A DNA stretch of 64,000 nt from Eutypa lata (taxonomy: Eukaryota > Ascomycota > Sordariomycetes > Xylariales > Diatrypaceae): assembly GCA_022661535.1 (NCBI GenBank), contig JAKULF010000003.1, positions 186,001-250,000 on the forward strand, written 5' to 3'. A program made the translations under genes and the position numbers. The notes beneath the pieces are model-generated. The model was given only the letters and a program-made list of their open reading frames with translations. It was not told the DNA's origin and did not search any database. Positions 12,949 through 23,330 of the stretch are shown here, piece after piece; the first letter of the stretch is position 1, and the number at the start of each line of letters is the position of its first letter.

Positions 12949-13578
12949 TTATACCGCAGCAAACACACCCATGGCCACACCAGCCGCCAAACCCGCCATC
13001 ACCATGCCCGTTGCCGCAGGAGCACCGCCGGAGCTCGGGCTCGACGAAACGGCGCCCTCACTCGTCGCAGCATCCGTGGCGGTCTCCGTGGGCGTGGATT
13101 CGGCGCTGCCCGTCGCCGTCGCCGTCGCACTGGCGACACCCAAAACACTGGTCTCCACGGCGCTCATCGCGTCCCAGTAGCTCGCGATGACCGTCTGCGC
13201 GTCCTCGGGGACGCCCGTCTTGAACCAAGCGGCGGTGGTGAAGTCGGCGTGCACAGCGCCGCTGCCGTCGAAGCTCGCGAAGATCTCGTCGGCGTCGGAG
13301 GCCGTAGCCATCGCCATGTAGACGGCGTTCGCGGCGCTCTTGTAGGCCGGGTCGTCATACATCGACATCTCGTAGCTGTAGAGCGCGCTGGCGAGACTAG
13401 TGGCCACGGCGCCCGTCGCGGCGGTGGGGATGTTGCTCCCGTAGAGGCCGTAGAGCACGTCCGCCGCGGAGGCAGAGCTCGGTAGGTCGTAGCCGCTTGC
13501 TGTTGCTGTGGCGTCTTCCTCTTGGGGCACGGCGAGCGCCAAGGGAGTTAAGAGAAGGAGAAGGGTGAGGCTTGGCAT
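12949..13578 (-). CDS. Small secreted protein with GPI-anchor signal, 209 aa
   Basis: Single exon. The N-terminus MPSLTLLLLLTPLALAVPQ is a clear signal peptide. The mature part has about 130 residues of Ala/Ser/Tyr-rich sequence (VLYGLYGSNIPTAATGAV, YDDPAYKSAANAVYMAMATAS, DFTTAAWFKTGVPEDAQ), then a Thr/Ser/Ala-rich stretch (ATATGSAESTPTETATDAA) likely to carry O-glycans. It ends with a small-residue omega region (SSPSSGGAPAATG) and a hydrophobic tail (MVMAGLAAGVAMGVFAAV). That layout is typical of fungal cell-wall or plasma-membrane GPI proteins. No Cys and no enzyme motif are visible, so function is unknown. Codon use is strongly GC-rich at third positions, unlike the surrounding AT-rich spacer. 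Confidence 0.8.
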   Translation of the reverse strand: MPSLTLLLLLTPLALAVPQEEDATATASGYDLPSSASAADVLYGLYGSNIPTAATGAVATSLASALYSYEMSMYDDPAYKSAANAVYMAMATASDADEIFASFDGSGAVHADFTTAAWFKTGVPEDAQTVIASYWDAMSAVETSVLGVASATATATGSAESTPTETATDAATSEGAVSSSPSSGGAPAATGMVMAGLAAGVAMGVFAAV

Positions 13579-14511
13579 CTTGGCCGGTAGTAAGAGTTCG
13601 ATGGAGAATTAGGTTAATGTTTTTTTTATTATCTGAACGAGTGACGGCAGTAGATGAACTATGGGAGAAATGAACGTTTGGCAATTAGTCTTATATGTGA
13701 ATGCCACAGTCCCTATTAGTTAACAGACGGTGAGGCAGGAAAGGATGAGAAAAATCGAGCTACGAGATACCGTACATAATTTTCAAAACTGCGCCTCGTG
13801 CGCTAACCTAAAGGAATCATATCCCTTTCCTCCAGGCCTAGCGAAATGAGGCCATTGACTTTTTAGGCACAGATGAAACCTCATGGGTTCTCAGCGTTCT
13901 CTTTTTTAAGCAATAATTAACTATGTGGGCACTGCGGCACAGTGAAATTACACCAAAGATCCCCGTTCTCGCATAATACACGTCCGAGGCATATAGCGAT
14001 GTAAATGCATATATATTCGAATATTCGGGCTGTCATATACTGGGTAGCGGCATAAAGTCCTAGTATGCAGGTAAGCCACTTACTTCCGACAAGGGATGCA
14101 ACCACAGCCTATGGCCGATCTAGATTAATCATGTATTCCGCCTCGTAGGAACCGTTCCATTTCATCATCCTGTTCGCCTCCCTGGTGCATGAAGGCGGTA
14201 CGGAGTTTGTACCCAGAAACTACACCAGTCCAAATATCCATCCAGTAACTTCTCCTTTTCTTCTGTGGTATTGACCTGGAAAGAAAGACGGAAAAAGAAG
14301 ACAGAAAGAGTTTTCTGTTCGGGATTGGAACCAAAAAGCGAAGGGTGCAGGTTCCCTATAGGGAATGGGAAAGGAAAAGAACTGAGAGATGAAGAAGGTG
14401 TAAGATAAAGAGGACCGCGGTATGGTACCACTGCACCAGTGAGTTGTTAAATTCAGCTACTTCGCTGAAAACTAACACTTTAACTTGACTTATATTACCT
14501 ACATCGGCTGG
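13579..14511. other. Intergenic, promoter of GPI protein gene and unassigned frames
   Basis: The part near 13580-13750 is the GPI-protein promoter. Two overlapping frames at 14125-14431 (-), 69 and 88 codons, show no known domain. They could be decayed sequence belonging to the adjacent oxygenase remnant, but I cannot support that. Confidence 0.4.
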
Positions 14512-14754
14512 TCAGAAGATACGCTTTCTTTGCTTCACCGGGTTGTCGTACCTTTGCACTAGTTCTATTGACGCTGGAGGAAGAAGATGACCAAGGTACC
14601 GTGCTAGATCGAACTGGCGATTAAGCTGTTCCTGCGATATCCCGTGGTTGGTGAGGTACAAGAAGCCATCTTCTTTGATCGTAGTTAAGAGCCAATAGCG
14701 ATGCCGGCCCTCGACCAAAAAGGCGTAAGCCCGAGAAGTGAGAATATTGCCCAA
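14512..14754 (-). pseudogene. Remnant of the N-terminal domain of a 2-oxoglutarate/Fe(II) dioxygenase
   Basis: An 80-codon frame contains LLTTIKEDGFLYLTNHGISQ followed by EQLNRQFDLARYL. This matches the conserved core of the non-haem dioxygenase N-terminal domain (DIOX_N, isopenicillin N synthase-like), where a helix leads into the GFFYLxNHGI strand. The catalytic jelly-roll with HxD...H does not follow: the frame ends about 35 residues later and no continuation is found in other frames downstream. The start context is also weak. It is therefore read as a truncated relic. The family oxidises varied small molecules, often in secondary metabolism. Confidence 0.6.
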
Positions 14755-15009
14755 GAATGCCCGTTCCTAACCATACACGATCAATCTTGAAGCATGATAA
14801 CAAGAAACAGCATTCGATTTATTAATGTTACATGGGAATAAACTATGTTTAACCCGGCACAAGTATTTTTTGGCTAATTAGTCCTTCCGCTACCCATGTC
14901 TTCTCTCTACCTTCGCGTCATCAAGATGGTCATCAATGTCATGTCATGGCTAAACGCCTCATTTCCAAGCTCGTGCGGCCGGCACGACCGCAGTAGCACT
15001 ACAGGGTAC

Positions 15010-16195
15010 CTAAGCGCGCTTGGAGCCCTTGGAGGTCCAGTCGAGGACGCCCTCGTACGGCGAGTCCCGGGCGGCGACGCCGTTGATGATGAGCTGGTAC
15101 ATCTCGGTATTGAAGCAGTTGTCCGTGGTATCGGCATCGCAGATCGGGAACAGGGTCTTGTCGGACATGCGGCAGAACGTGCCATCGGCGACGTTGACGA
15201 AGTCGGGGCCGACCGAGGTGGGGCTCTCGCAGAGTCCCTTGCCGGTGCGGTTGTCGCTGTCGTCGACGACGAGGTTGTTGACGAACTGCGGGGTCGTGGT
15301 GTTGGCGACGCGGGGCCAGTTCTGCTGCTGCTGCTGCTGGTGGGCATCCGCGAACCGAGCCGACATGGCTTTGGAGGGCGGGCCGTAGGACGTCGCGATC
15401 TCTCTTGCGGCCCGCTTCTTGACGTCGAAGTACTTCTCCTCCTGCTGCGTCTGGTCCGTGCCGAGGACCCAGTGCGAAAGCGCGTTCGGCTGCGAGTCTG
15501 GGAAGTTGTGCATCTTGAAGGGAGGGCCCGCCGTGCAGAGGTAGTTGACCATGTCGGCTTGAGCGGTCGCGTCCTCGGGGAAGCCGGCGTCGGCCTTAGA
15601 GAACTCGGGCCAGTGGACCTGGAAGCCGGTCTGTGGCTGGTCGTTGTTCTAACTTGGGAGTTAGCAGGTGTTACCTAATAACACACACACGCGCGCACAG
15701 CAGGGGTAACAGGGGACATACAGAATCGATCCACATGCAGTCGGGCTTGTGGTCGGAGCCGGAGATGAAGTAGTTGGAGTAGTACCAGCTGCCACCGCAC
15801 TGGCGGCCCCAGTCGCCGATCCAGGAGTACTCTTCGCCGCTGGGCCAGGTGATGGCGGCGTAGGAGATGCAGATGGCGTTCTTCTTGCCGGTGAAGAGAG
15901 TATAGGTGGCCTGCTGGGTGTTGCCGTCCTGGTCGATGGCGATATCCACGAACCCGCCGTCGCCGATGCCGCCCGCGTCCGTCTCCATGCCGATGAAGTC
16001 GCCCGCCTCGTTGAACAGCCGCACCTCGGGCAGGTCGCCCCCCGCGTTGTCGAGGCCCCCGGAGAAGTCGAGCCCCACCGCCACCCGCACCTTCGCCGTC
16101 ACCTCTTCCGGCACCGGGAAGCTGTCCGCCGCGAACTGGACGATCCCCAGGAGGCCGGAGATGACGCCGATGGCTTCGAATACGCCTGCTGCCAT
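15010..16195 (-). CDS. Conserved fungal protein of unknown function, 2 exons, 370 aa
   Basis: Exon 1 (16195-15722) and exon 2 (15648-15010) flank an intron at 15649-15721 (GTATGT..GTTAG). The model closes at 371 codons. It starts MAAGVFEAIGVISGLLGIVQFAADSFP, an amphipathic or hydrophobic segment without a clear cleavage site. A domain with GLDNAGGDLPEVRLFNEAGDF, then AICISYAAITWPSGEEYSWIG, DWGRQCGGSWYYSNYFI and DCMWIDSNNDQPQTGFQVHWPEF resembles a recurrent uncharacterised family in Sordariomycetes. The C-terminal half has a QQQQQQ run near 257-262 and several Cys (CTAGPPF, LCESP, FCRMS, ICDADTTDNCFN) suggesting disulfides in a secreted or luminal protein. No enzyme motif recognised. A TATG-repeat tract lies just upstream of the start. 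Confidence 0.8.
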
Positions 16196-16196
16196 G

Positions 16197-16228
16197 ATGT
16201 ATGTATATGTATGTATATGTATGTATGG
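16197..16228. repeat. TATG/TATATG simple repeat in 5' flank
   Basis: About 30 bases of ATGTATATGTATG-type repeats sit immediately 5' of the 370-aa gene, probably within its 5' UTR. Confidence 0.75.
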
Positions 16229-19200
16229 GTTAGGTGATGTGTATCGGAATAACGATTAACTTCAAAACGTTGCAGAACGATTGTCGGTAAGCAAAATTTG
16301 CTTCAAACTTAACGAGATAGCGAGTGTGATTAAGAGCTCAAAAGAGTGAGAGCTTTATTAGCGCAGGAAAAAAAAAATCCAAAAAAAAGGGAGCGATGCT
16401 GTCCTGAAGGATGGTGGACTAGAATTCTCACCTTCTTCCGGCGGCTGCGGAGGTATATATACGTGGAAAGACAGACATACAGATCTAATATCACGGTTCT
16501 AATATCATGGTTCCATCTTCAGCTCAAGATTCTCGGTATAGTTTCCCCCAGTGGTGAATGTTTCACGGGGTTACATTGCTAAGACCGAAGTCGGTTTCGA
16601 TCACCATGTTACAATATCAATAATCAGCCCATTCTCGTGAACTGGGTTTGCATAAGGAGGTGGGCTGTGATGACCCCTTGAGCTGATTATAATGGTCCCA
16701 ACCTGCATAACTCTTGAATTAGAAACACTCGCAGTCTTTGCAGATCTACCTAGGTACTAGTTAGCCCTATAACTTATAAGATGCGTCGGCACTTGGGTTA
16801 ATTGATTAGCAAATCGCAAATCTATAGCCATTTATGATTTCTACACTAGCCCTAACCCTCTATAAGCTCTCTACTAGCCCTACCTCCCCAAAGCACGGGA
16901 GATGCAAGTGCGGGTCCGCAGAGATTAGCTACCTATAGGCAAGCACCCTAATCAGGGTTAGTTACCTAGGTAGGTAGAATGGGTCCTACGGATAAACTTG
17001 ACTTCTTCGTATTGAACGAGGATCAGGGTGCAGGAAATCTGATGGATCCGGTATGAAAATACAGAGCTGTAAAGGAAAAACTTGTTTTTGCGCGGCATAG
17101 CCTTACGTCCAAGAGCCGCACGATTAGTTAGGGCTGCATGACGCAGGGACGGGTTCACCGAACACGGTTCTGGACTGGAAAATGCAACGCAGCTTTCTAC
17201 TATACCAACTGCAGTTAGTACGAATCAATCTGTCTGTTGCAGATTATTATTAGTCAGGCCATGAGGGTTGAAAACTGAATACGAGCTAGGTAACTCGGTA
17301 TACTTAACTCTCTGGCAATACCAAGCCTCTAAAAAGATATTCAGGGACCACGGCTGCAGGAGGGGATGGGTGGAGAACCTGCGGGTAACTAGCTCTAGGT
17401 CTATACACTCGGTATGTAGGTAAGTAGGTATGCTAAGCTTAAACGTTCGTCACACAATGATGGCCAGTGGGTAGGTAGTTAAGATTTATTAGCTAATGCT
17501 AATCAATCGAAGGAGCCAAGTCAATAACTACTTAGCTACCTACTTATGTATGTTATTTTGTTTCTTGCGCGTGTTATCCCTATAGGTCCTCTATACCCAG
17601 CCATCCGCCTGGTTCGAAGCCTCTCCGCTGGGCTCATCTCAAACACTTCCAGTATGATCTTCGGTATACCTAGGTAGTTAGAATTTCCAACTCCCGGGTT
17701 CCCACTTCGGACGTTTTCGACAATTCTCGCCGGGTTTGACTACCTACATACATATACAAACAGGCTTCTTGGTTCTTGGCTTTAGAAACGCAACACTAGG
17801 TATATTCTATTATAAGAGAGGTCCAGCTTGTTTAACAGCATGGTCGGTAGCAGTGCTTTAATTAGCTTCACTGAGACATTGGAGTCAAGAAATCTCAAAT
17901 ACATCTAAAGCCATCCAACTGTACGTATAAATACCCTGAATTGAGGGAAAACTAGCATCTAGAGGTAGTTGCGATGTTTAAACATTATTTCTCGCCCTGG
18001 TTACTTCGCCGTACATACATATGGTATTAATATTGTCCGGCGTCATCCCGCATCCGTTGGACTTCGATATATTCTTTCGCCGACCTAATCCCACTTCTCG
18101 TCCCGCCATCCATGCTCCCATGTTCCCAGCTAAGTACCAATGCCTGTTGTTCAAGGGGGTGGCTAGCGTCTCCGCCAACGCGGTTTAAGCCCTGCAACAT
18201 GACGATCTTCGTGAAGGGCTGAAATCAAGCTAAGGCCCGACTTCACGATTGGAGATCGCGCCGACGTTATCTAATATGTCTTGGCAGTACCACAGCCACT
18301 CGTATTGATTGAACGATCATGACCTTATGAGGGAAGGGACCAGCAGACTAGTATGCTATGAACTGCTTAGCGCAATAATGCATGAATTTCATAGACAGAT
18401 TCAATATAGCTTATGCTAATTCATACCACCTTGGTACACCGACACGACCATCCGACTGATGGAGTATACTCGGCCGAAATTTAGATAAAGCCGAACTTTT
18501 TTTCAGTTACTACTAGTTAACTAGATATTTTGAGTGAGTATCAGTGACCAGAATTCGCCCCGCACCTTATGTAACATGTAACAACTACTGCCACCTACCC
18601 ATCCACTTCGTTGTCGTTGTCTCACCCTATACCTGATTCATCAGTGCTTTCCACACAGAAGTCCAAGTCCAAGCACAAGGCTATCTTGTTAAAGACATCG
18701 ATGGTCCTGTACGCGCCCCTGCACTGCTCCTAACAAAGGCCCGGCGAGAGGACTACTACATGAGTCAGGGAGTGAAGCATGTTTAAATTGACCAGCTATT
18801 ATACCGGACCATGGGTGGGAGGTTTTCGCTAATACAAGTCGGTACATCACTGAGAAATATATGTCCTGAGTGTAGCTATTGGCGGCTACGTATCAGCGTG
18901 GATGAAGTATTTTGCTCTATAATTAGAGCCAGCCAAAAGAACTTGTTCAGCTTCAAAAATTAACATCAGATCGGCTGGAGCAAGTATTTACTCGTATTAA
19001 CTTTTAACAATATCATTTATTACAAGTCTCCTTTTTCTTTTTTTAATTTCTTTTTTTTAAAAGATATCTTTCTTACAAGTGTTTTGACCACCATAAACAC
19101 CAACTACGTTATATGTCTCCCAGCTCATTTTATCAATTGCTACGCCCCAATTACTGTATCTAAGGTTTACAATGTGATTCGCCGTGCATTGAAAGGGAGT

Positions 19201-19566
19201 GTGTTACTGAAGGGAGGTTGTCCTCCCATGTGAAAGAACCTTATTTCTCACAGGCCACAGGGCTTGGCTTGTTGCCGTGTTCAGATGAAAGAACTTCTAA
19301 CGGAAATGGAAGTTGTTTAACGTTTTTGAATAGGTGTTTTATAAACAATAACAACCAAATTATTATTTTTTACGTGGAAAAAAAACATTTCAATATACAG
19401 GTAACAAATTCTCTTCTTTATTATAGCAATCTATGTTAAATCGGCAACACGTATTCACGGCGCTACTACTCAGCCGCCATCAGCCGCCATCATCATATCT
19501 TTCTCTCTCACTACTACTCGCTCCTACGACCGCCAGCAAACATCACTTACCTAAACTAAGCTCAGT
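16229..19566. other. Long gene-free AT-rich spacer
   Basis: About 3.3 kb with only short frames (66-78 codons) lacking domains. Many copies of TAGGTAGGTA / ACCTAGGTA-type short motifs occur (e.g. 16744-16756, 16966-16978, 17665-17675). No transposase, tRNA or other RNA gene recognised. A lone ccctaacc at about 16851 is not a telomere array. Confidence 0.5.
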
Positions 19567-20211
19567 TCAACCGAGTCGCAGTCCCGAAAAGTGGCTCCAC
19601 TTCTTCTTCATTACCTCGACTGCATTGTCGTTGTGGATCCACAGGACCCGGACCCCAGCGGCGCCGCTCGTGGGCGTGGGGAGCAGCAGCGGCTTGCTGC
19701 CCTGGACGACGCACCCGAGCTGCAGGTTGGCACTACGGTGCTGCTGACCCCACTCGTACAGCATGGCGGCGAGCTGGTCGACGCCGTAGTAGTCGGTGTT
19801 GGTCTGGCCGACGGCCGCGCTGAGCGCCGCCGCCTCCGAGCCTAGGTACGTGTCCGTCAGCTCCTGCAGTGTCGGCGCCTTCGGTGTTGCGAGGTCCGGC
19901 ATCTGCGCCTTTAGACTGCGGATCAGGGCTTTGAATCCGCACTGGTGGCCCTTGCCTGGCGTCGTGATGATGGTCCAGGTGGTGGGCGCCGTCTTAGTGC
20001 CTTCCTTGGCGTTGTTGGCTGGTGGTGGCGTCTGGTTGTTGTTGTTGGTGGTGGTGGTGGTGGTAGTGTTGGTGACCGAGGGCTTTGCGCCAGCGTCCGA
20101 GGACTTACCAGCGTCTGAAGTCTTGGTCGCCGTGGCAAAGGCTTCAGCATCCTCTATCTCTGCCATCTGTAAGGCCAGGATAAGGGCTTCTTCGTCGTTT
20201 TGGAATGACAT
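19567..20211 (-). CDS. UIM-containing protein with OTU-like Cys/His protease-type domain, 214 aa
   Basis: Single exon. Residues 5-22 (NDEEALILALQMAEIEDA) fit a ubiquitin-interacting motif: acidic patch, then AL with Leu/Ala spacing. A Ser/Thr/Asn-rich linker follows (30-75, including a T7 run). The C-terminal 130 residues begin WTIITTPGKGHQCGFKALIRSL, with Cys91 placed like the nucleophile of OTU or papain-like enzymes (xxxC-x-x-x-A-L), and end WIHNDNAVEVMKKKWSHFSGLR, with a His before an aromatic and GL as in OTU-type active sites. Between them lie YGVDQLAAMLYEWGQQHR and LGCVVQGSKP. The coupling of a UIM with a Cys/His domain suggests a deubiquitinase or ubiquitin-binding protein. That function is inference: the motif is divergent from DGxC and activity is not shown. 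Confidence 0.7.
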   Translation of the reverse strand: MSFQNDEEALILALQMAEIEDAEAFATATKTSDAGKSSDAGAKPSVTNTTTTTTTNNNNQTPPPANNAKEGTKTAPTTWTIITTPGKGHQCGFKALIRSLKAQMPDLATPKAPTLQELTDTYLGSEAAALSAAVGQTNTDYYGVDQLAAMLYEWGQQHRSANLQLGCVVQGSKPLLLPTPTSGAAGVRVLWIHNDNAVEVMKKKWSHFSGLRLG

Positions 20212-21834
20212 ACTTACTAATTCAGTTAAAATAGGTATTGCGTTGTCTTGGGTGTGTCTTCTTTCTTTCCTGTCACTTTATTGTGATGTTTTGGATATGT
20301 TGGTATTCCTCCAAAGCAACCTAAGGAGGTCTCTATGGCTTGGTTTTATAGACATCTCTACGTCGGTGAACACTTAATATGTTCTCGCCCAACGGGGGTT
20401 TTCTGATACACATGATGGGTTCCGCGAAGTCGTTAGGAAACGTAAAACAGCAAAGTTGCTATATTATGTCCGCCAATAGAGCGTTGTGTTGTTCAAGAAC
20501 TAGTTAGGATGTGTGTTGAGGAAGGGGTTAAGATACTTCGTTTGACACACTGACTGTGCTGCAATGTTCAAAACAAGCCCCTCCGAAAACGACACAACCT
20601 AATCTATAACCTCATTGGTGCGGAAGCTCAGTGTCAAAGTTGGAGGAAAAGATGTTGTGGGTGCTATGAACGGTTGGAACAGCAGACCTCGGCGTATAGA
20701 AACCATCATATGAACGTTTTGGAAAAAGCATTTCAACCCAGACTGCCAGTTTTCACCTACCAGACTATACAGTCGTAATAATACTCTAGCAGGCTTATGC
20801 ACTTTCAGGTCGACTAAGGGTCTGGTGAGAGGAAACTGAAACTGAAAAATATTATTCACATGTAAGATCTGGATGAACTACGTTGGGAAGATGTACTACG
20901 AATCGTTGAGAAGGAATTGTAATCGTCGTGGTGGGGTACACCTTTTGGGTAATCAATCAACGGTGCCTTTTGCGATCCCTCAGGCCTCTTTGTTCGAGAT
21001 TGGTTGTCATCCGTTGTGGCCGGGGCTTACTGTGGATACATGCCTCACAAGAGTGCTTATGTAGGTACGGACTTCTTTATAGATGACCGGTCAGGAAAGA
21101 GAGGGTGGATGTGGCGTTGATTGTGACAAAAGACGACAAAGGATCATAACAATTGAAGCAATTAGAGAAAGAGAATCTGTTCCTACGATAATGGCTGTTC
21201 CAGGTTACATCATACATGCTCTTAAGATACCCAGTCACTTCATTCATATCATATCATGCGATATCGTGTCTTGGGTATCTATAACTAAGCTTTCGGAGTT
21301 ACGCTGCTGAATTCTGTCTCAAGTACTTGGCGCCGGGACCAACCGATGTTGCCGTTTATCCACACCACATAAGGTCGTCCGATCGGTCGGGACTCCGTCC
21401 ATCCTGCCATCCTACCATCCCAAAACTGACACCCCCCTTAACTAGACTAGGTTAGAAATCTAATCGCATAGGGCAATACTGCATACTACTCATCTGTCTA
21501 CTATTCCCCACACGGGACTAGATTAGATTCGTGACACTAGGCCCTTAGAATTCAGCCGCATAGCAGCATTGATTATAACAGGTCCATTCCACACAGACAT
21601 ATCGTAAGTACTTTGTATCTAATCCTTCATTCCTGAAATCCTTCAATTATGTATACTCTTCGTACCTTTAACTATACGATGCTATCTGACGCATATATAC
21701 CACGGAAATATCTTCTCTTGGGGAAGAAAATATCTAGAGAACATCTCCAACAACTCCAACGACAATCACCTCCGAGGCATCCATCAACCCGCCTCATTAG
21801 CATCACATCACCAGCAGCCATTTGACACACTGTA
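20212..21834. other. Intergenic between two divergent genes
   Basis: About 1.6 kb holding the promoters of the UIM/OTU-like gene (-) and the AsaB-like oxygenase gene (+). The 100 bases before 21835 are pyrimidine- and CA-rich, as common in fungal 5' leaders. Short frames have no domains. Confidence 0.45.
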
Positions 21835-22803
21835 ATGTCCAGCGTTGTTAGCTATCTCTACAACTTCATCAGTTCCTACCTCACCAAGCAAGAATCCTCT
21901 TCTTCCACCACCCCCAGCAAAATGGCAGCAGCAGATGTGATCGTCGGCCGTCCCACGACCGGCATGTGCGGCATGTGGAACGGCACCAAGGACGAGCAGG
22001 AGGCGTACGTCGACTTCGCGACGGGCAACACCAACATCAACCCGCCGATGGAGGTGAAGTGCGAGGTGCAGGACATCCGGGCGGCGAAGCCGGAGTTCGC
22101 CCAGGCCGGCTACCAGCTCGTGCACCACGACACGGCCATGACGCCCGACGACTTCCTCAACGGCAAGGAAGACAAGAAGCTGCTCGAGAGCGCCTACTTC
22201 CAGGAGTGCAAGGACCTGGTGCAGAAGACCACCGGCGCCGCCGTCGTCATCCCCTACATCTTCCGCCTGCGCCACCAGAGCGTCAAGCCAGGCGGCTTCG
22301 CGACCAAGGACGTCGGCGTCAGCTCGCTCCCCATCGCGCACTGCGACCGGGACCCGATCTCGGGCGCCGCGTCGCTGCGGGACGTGCTGGGCCCCGAGGA
22401 GGCCGAGCGCATGATGAAGGCGTACCCGCGGTTCGCGCAGGTCAATGTGTGGCGCGGCATCGGCCAGACCATCAACCGCTGGCCGCTTCTCTTGATCGAC
22501 ATCAAGGACTGCGAGAACTGGGACTACGAGACCCACCTGGCCAAGATCTTCCCCACCAACGACCCCCGTGTCGCCATCCGCGGCAAGAAGCCCCATGACT
22601 CCGTCCTCAAGCACGACCCGGGCTACAAGTACTTCTACGCCAGCAACATGAAGACCGATGAGGCTCTCGTCTTCTCCTCTTTCGACTCCATCACCTCCAA
22701 GGTCGTCCCCCACGGCGCCTTCTGGGATAACAGCACCGAGGATGATGCGCCCGCCCGGCGGTCCATCGAGGTTCGCACTTGGGCCTTTTTCAACGAGGCT
22801 TAA
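21835..22803 (+). CDS. AsaB/GA4-desaturase-like (CmcJ family) Fe(II)/2-oxoglutarate-type oxygenase, 322 aa
   Basis: Single exon. A second in-frame Met at residue 30 (21922) is an equally plausible start and gives the usual family length of about 290; the leader MSSVVSYLYNFISSYL is unusual. Family marks: the HxD iron ligand pair in IAHCDRD (His169, Asp171), the conserved VNVWRGI strand at about 203-209 followed by PLLLIDIKDC, KYFYASNMKTDEALVFSSFDS, and a distal His in VVPHGAFWDN. The family includes fungal gibberellin GA4 desaturase, AsaB-type hydroxylases and is named after cephamycin CmcJ; members hydroxylate or desaturate metabolites in the cytosol. Third positions are almost entirely G/C, much richer than flanks. 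There is no neighbouring core biosynthetic gene, so the substrate is unknown. A 358-codon antisense frame here is only a composition shadow. Confidence 0.85.
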   Translation: MSSVVSYLYNFISSYLTKQESSSSTTPSKMAAADVIVGRPTTGMCGMWNGTKDEQEAYVDFATGNTNINPPMEVKCEVQDIRAAKPEFAQAGYQLVHHDTAMTPDDFLNGKEDKKLLESAYFQECKDLVQKTTGAAVVIPYIFRLRHQSVKPGGFATKDVGVSSLPIAHCDRDPISGAASLRDVLGPEEAERMMKAYPRFAQVNVWRGIGQTINRWPLLLIDIKDCENWDYETHLAKIFPTNDPRVAIRGKKPHDSVLKHDPGYKYFYASNMKTDEALVFSSFDSITSKVVPHGAFWDNSTEDDAPARRSIEVRTWAFFNEA

Positions 22804-23330
22804 TTGTGAGGGTTGTTTGTATATAACGGGGCGTTCTTGGGGTTTGGTGGTCTTCTGACCGGTGATATCTTTGGGTTGTTTCACTTCTTGTCGGTTATTA
22901 TTCTAGATTATATTTGATCAATGAAGCTATTTGACTCGCAACATGCCCCTAAGTGATAAAGACAAGCTCATAGTACTACATCATGTCCCAATACTAGAAC
23001 ATTATTGCAACGCTGTCAGCAGCCCGTAGCCCAGGGGAAAATACTTGAGCGTGATAGATAAGATCTAGTTAATTAAATACATATAACCCTCCAATAGGCC
23101 AATGCTTCACCTTCACTTCATCTTCAGTCATTCACTCCATTCTTCGAATTTAGAGACCGCAAACGAGAACATGCATAAGAAGAGTCTAGTCAACTTCCCC
23201 ACCCAGGAACATCGTGTACACACAAGAGTTCGGCCACTCATATTACGTGTGTGTCGCGTAGCGATATTGTCCCGATATTTGATCAACGTCACTTTTCACA
23301 CCTCAACACAAGCAAAACATGGATTTTCTA
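22804..23330. other. Intergenic
   Basis: 3' flank of the AsaB-like gene and spacer before the decarboxylase relic. No gene or RNA recognised. Confidence 0.5.

Noticed and set aside
12742..13485. 247-codon plus-strand open frame
   Set aside because: Antisense to the GPI protein gene; Arg/His-rich composition artefact.
14896..15678. 260-codon plus-strand open frame
   Set aside because: Antisense to exon 2 of the 370-aa conserved gene; no domain.
16848..16862. Telomere-like ccctaaccc
   Set aside because: A single partial unit only; no tandem array.
17605..17625. tRNA B-box-like GGTTCGAAGCC
   Set aside because: No matching A box or cloverleaf upstream or downstream.
21808..22884. 358-codon minus-strand open frame
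   Set aside because: Lies antisense to the well-supported AsaB-like oxygenase; its Val/Leu/Gly/Arg-rich sequence is a shadow of GC-rich codon third positions and matches no domain.
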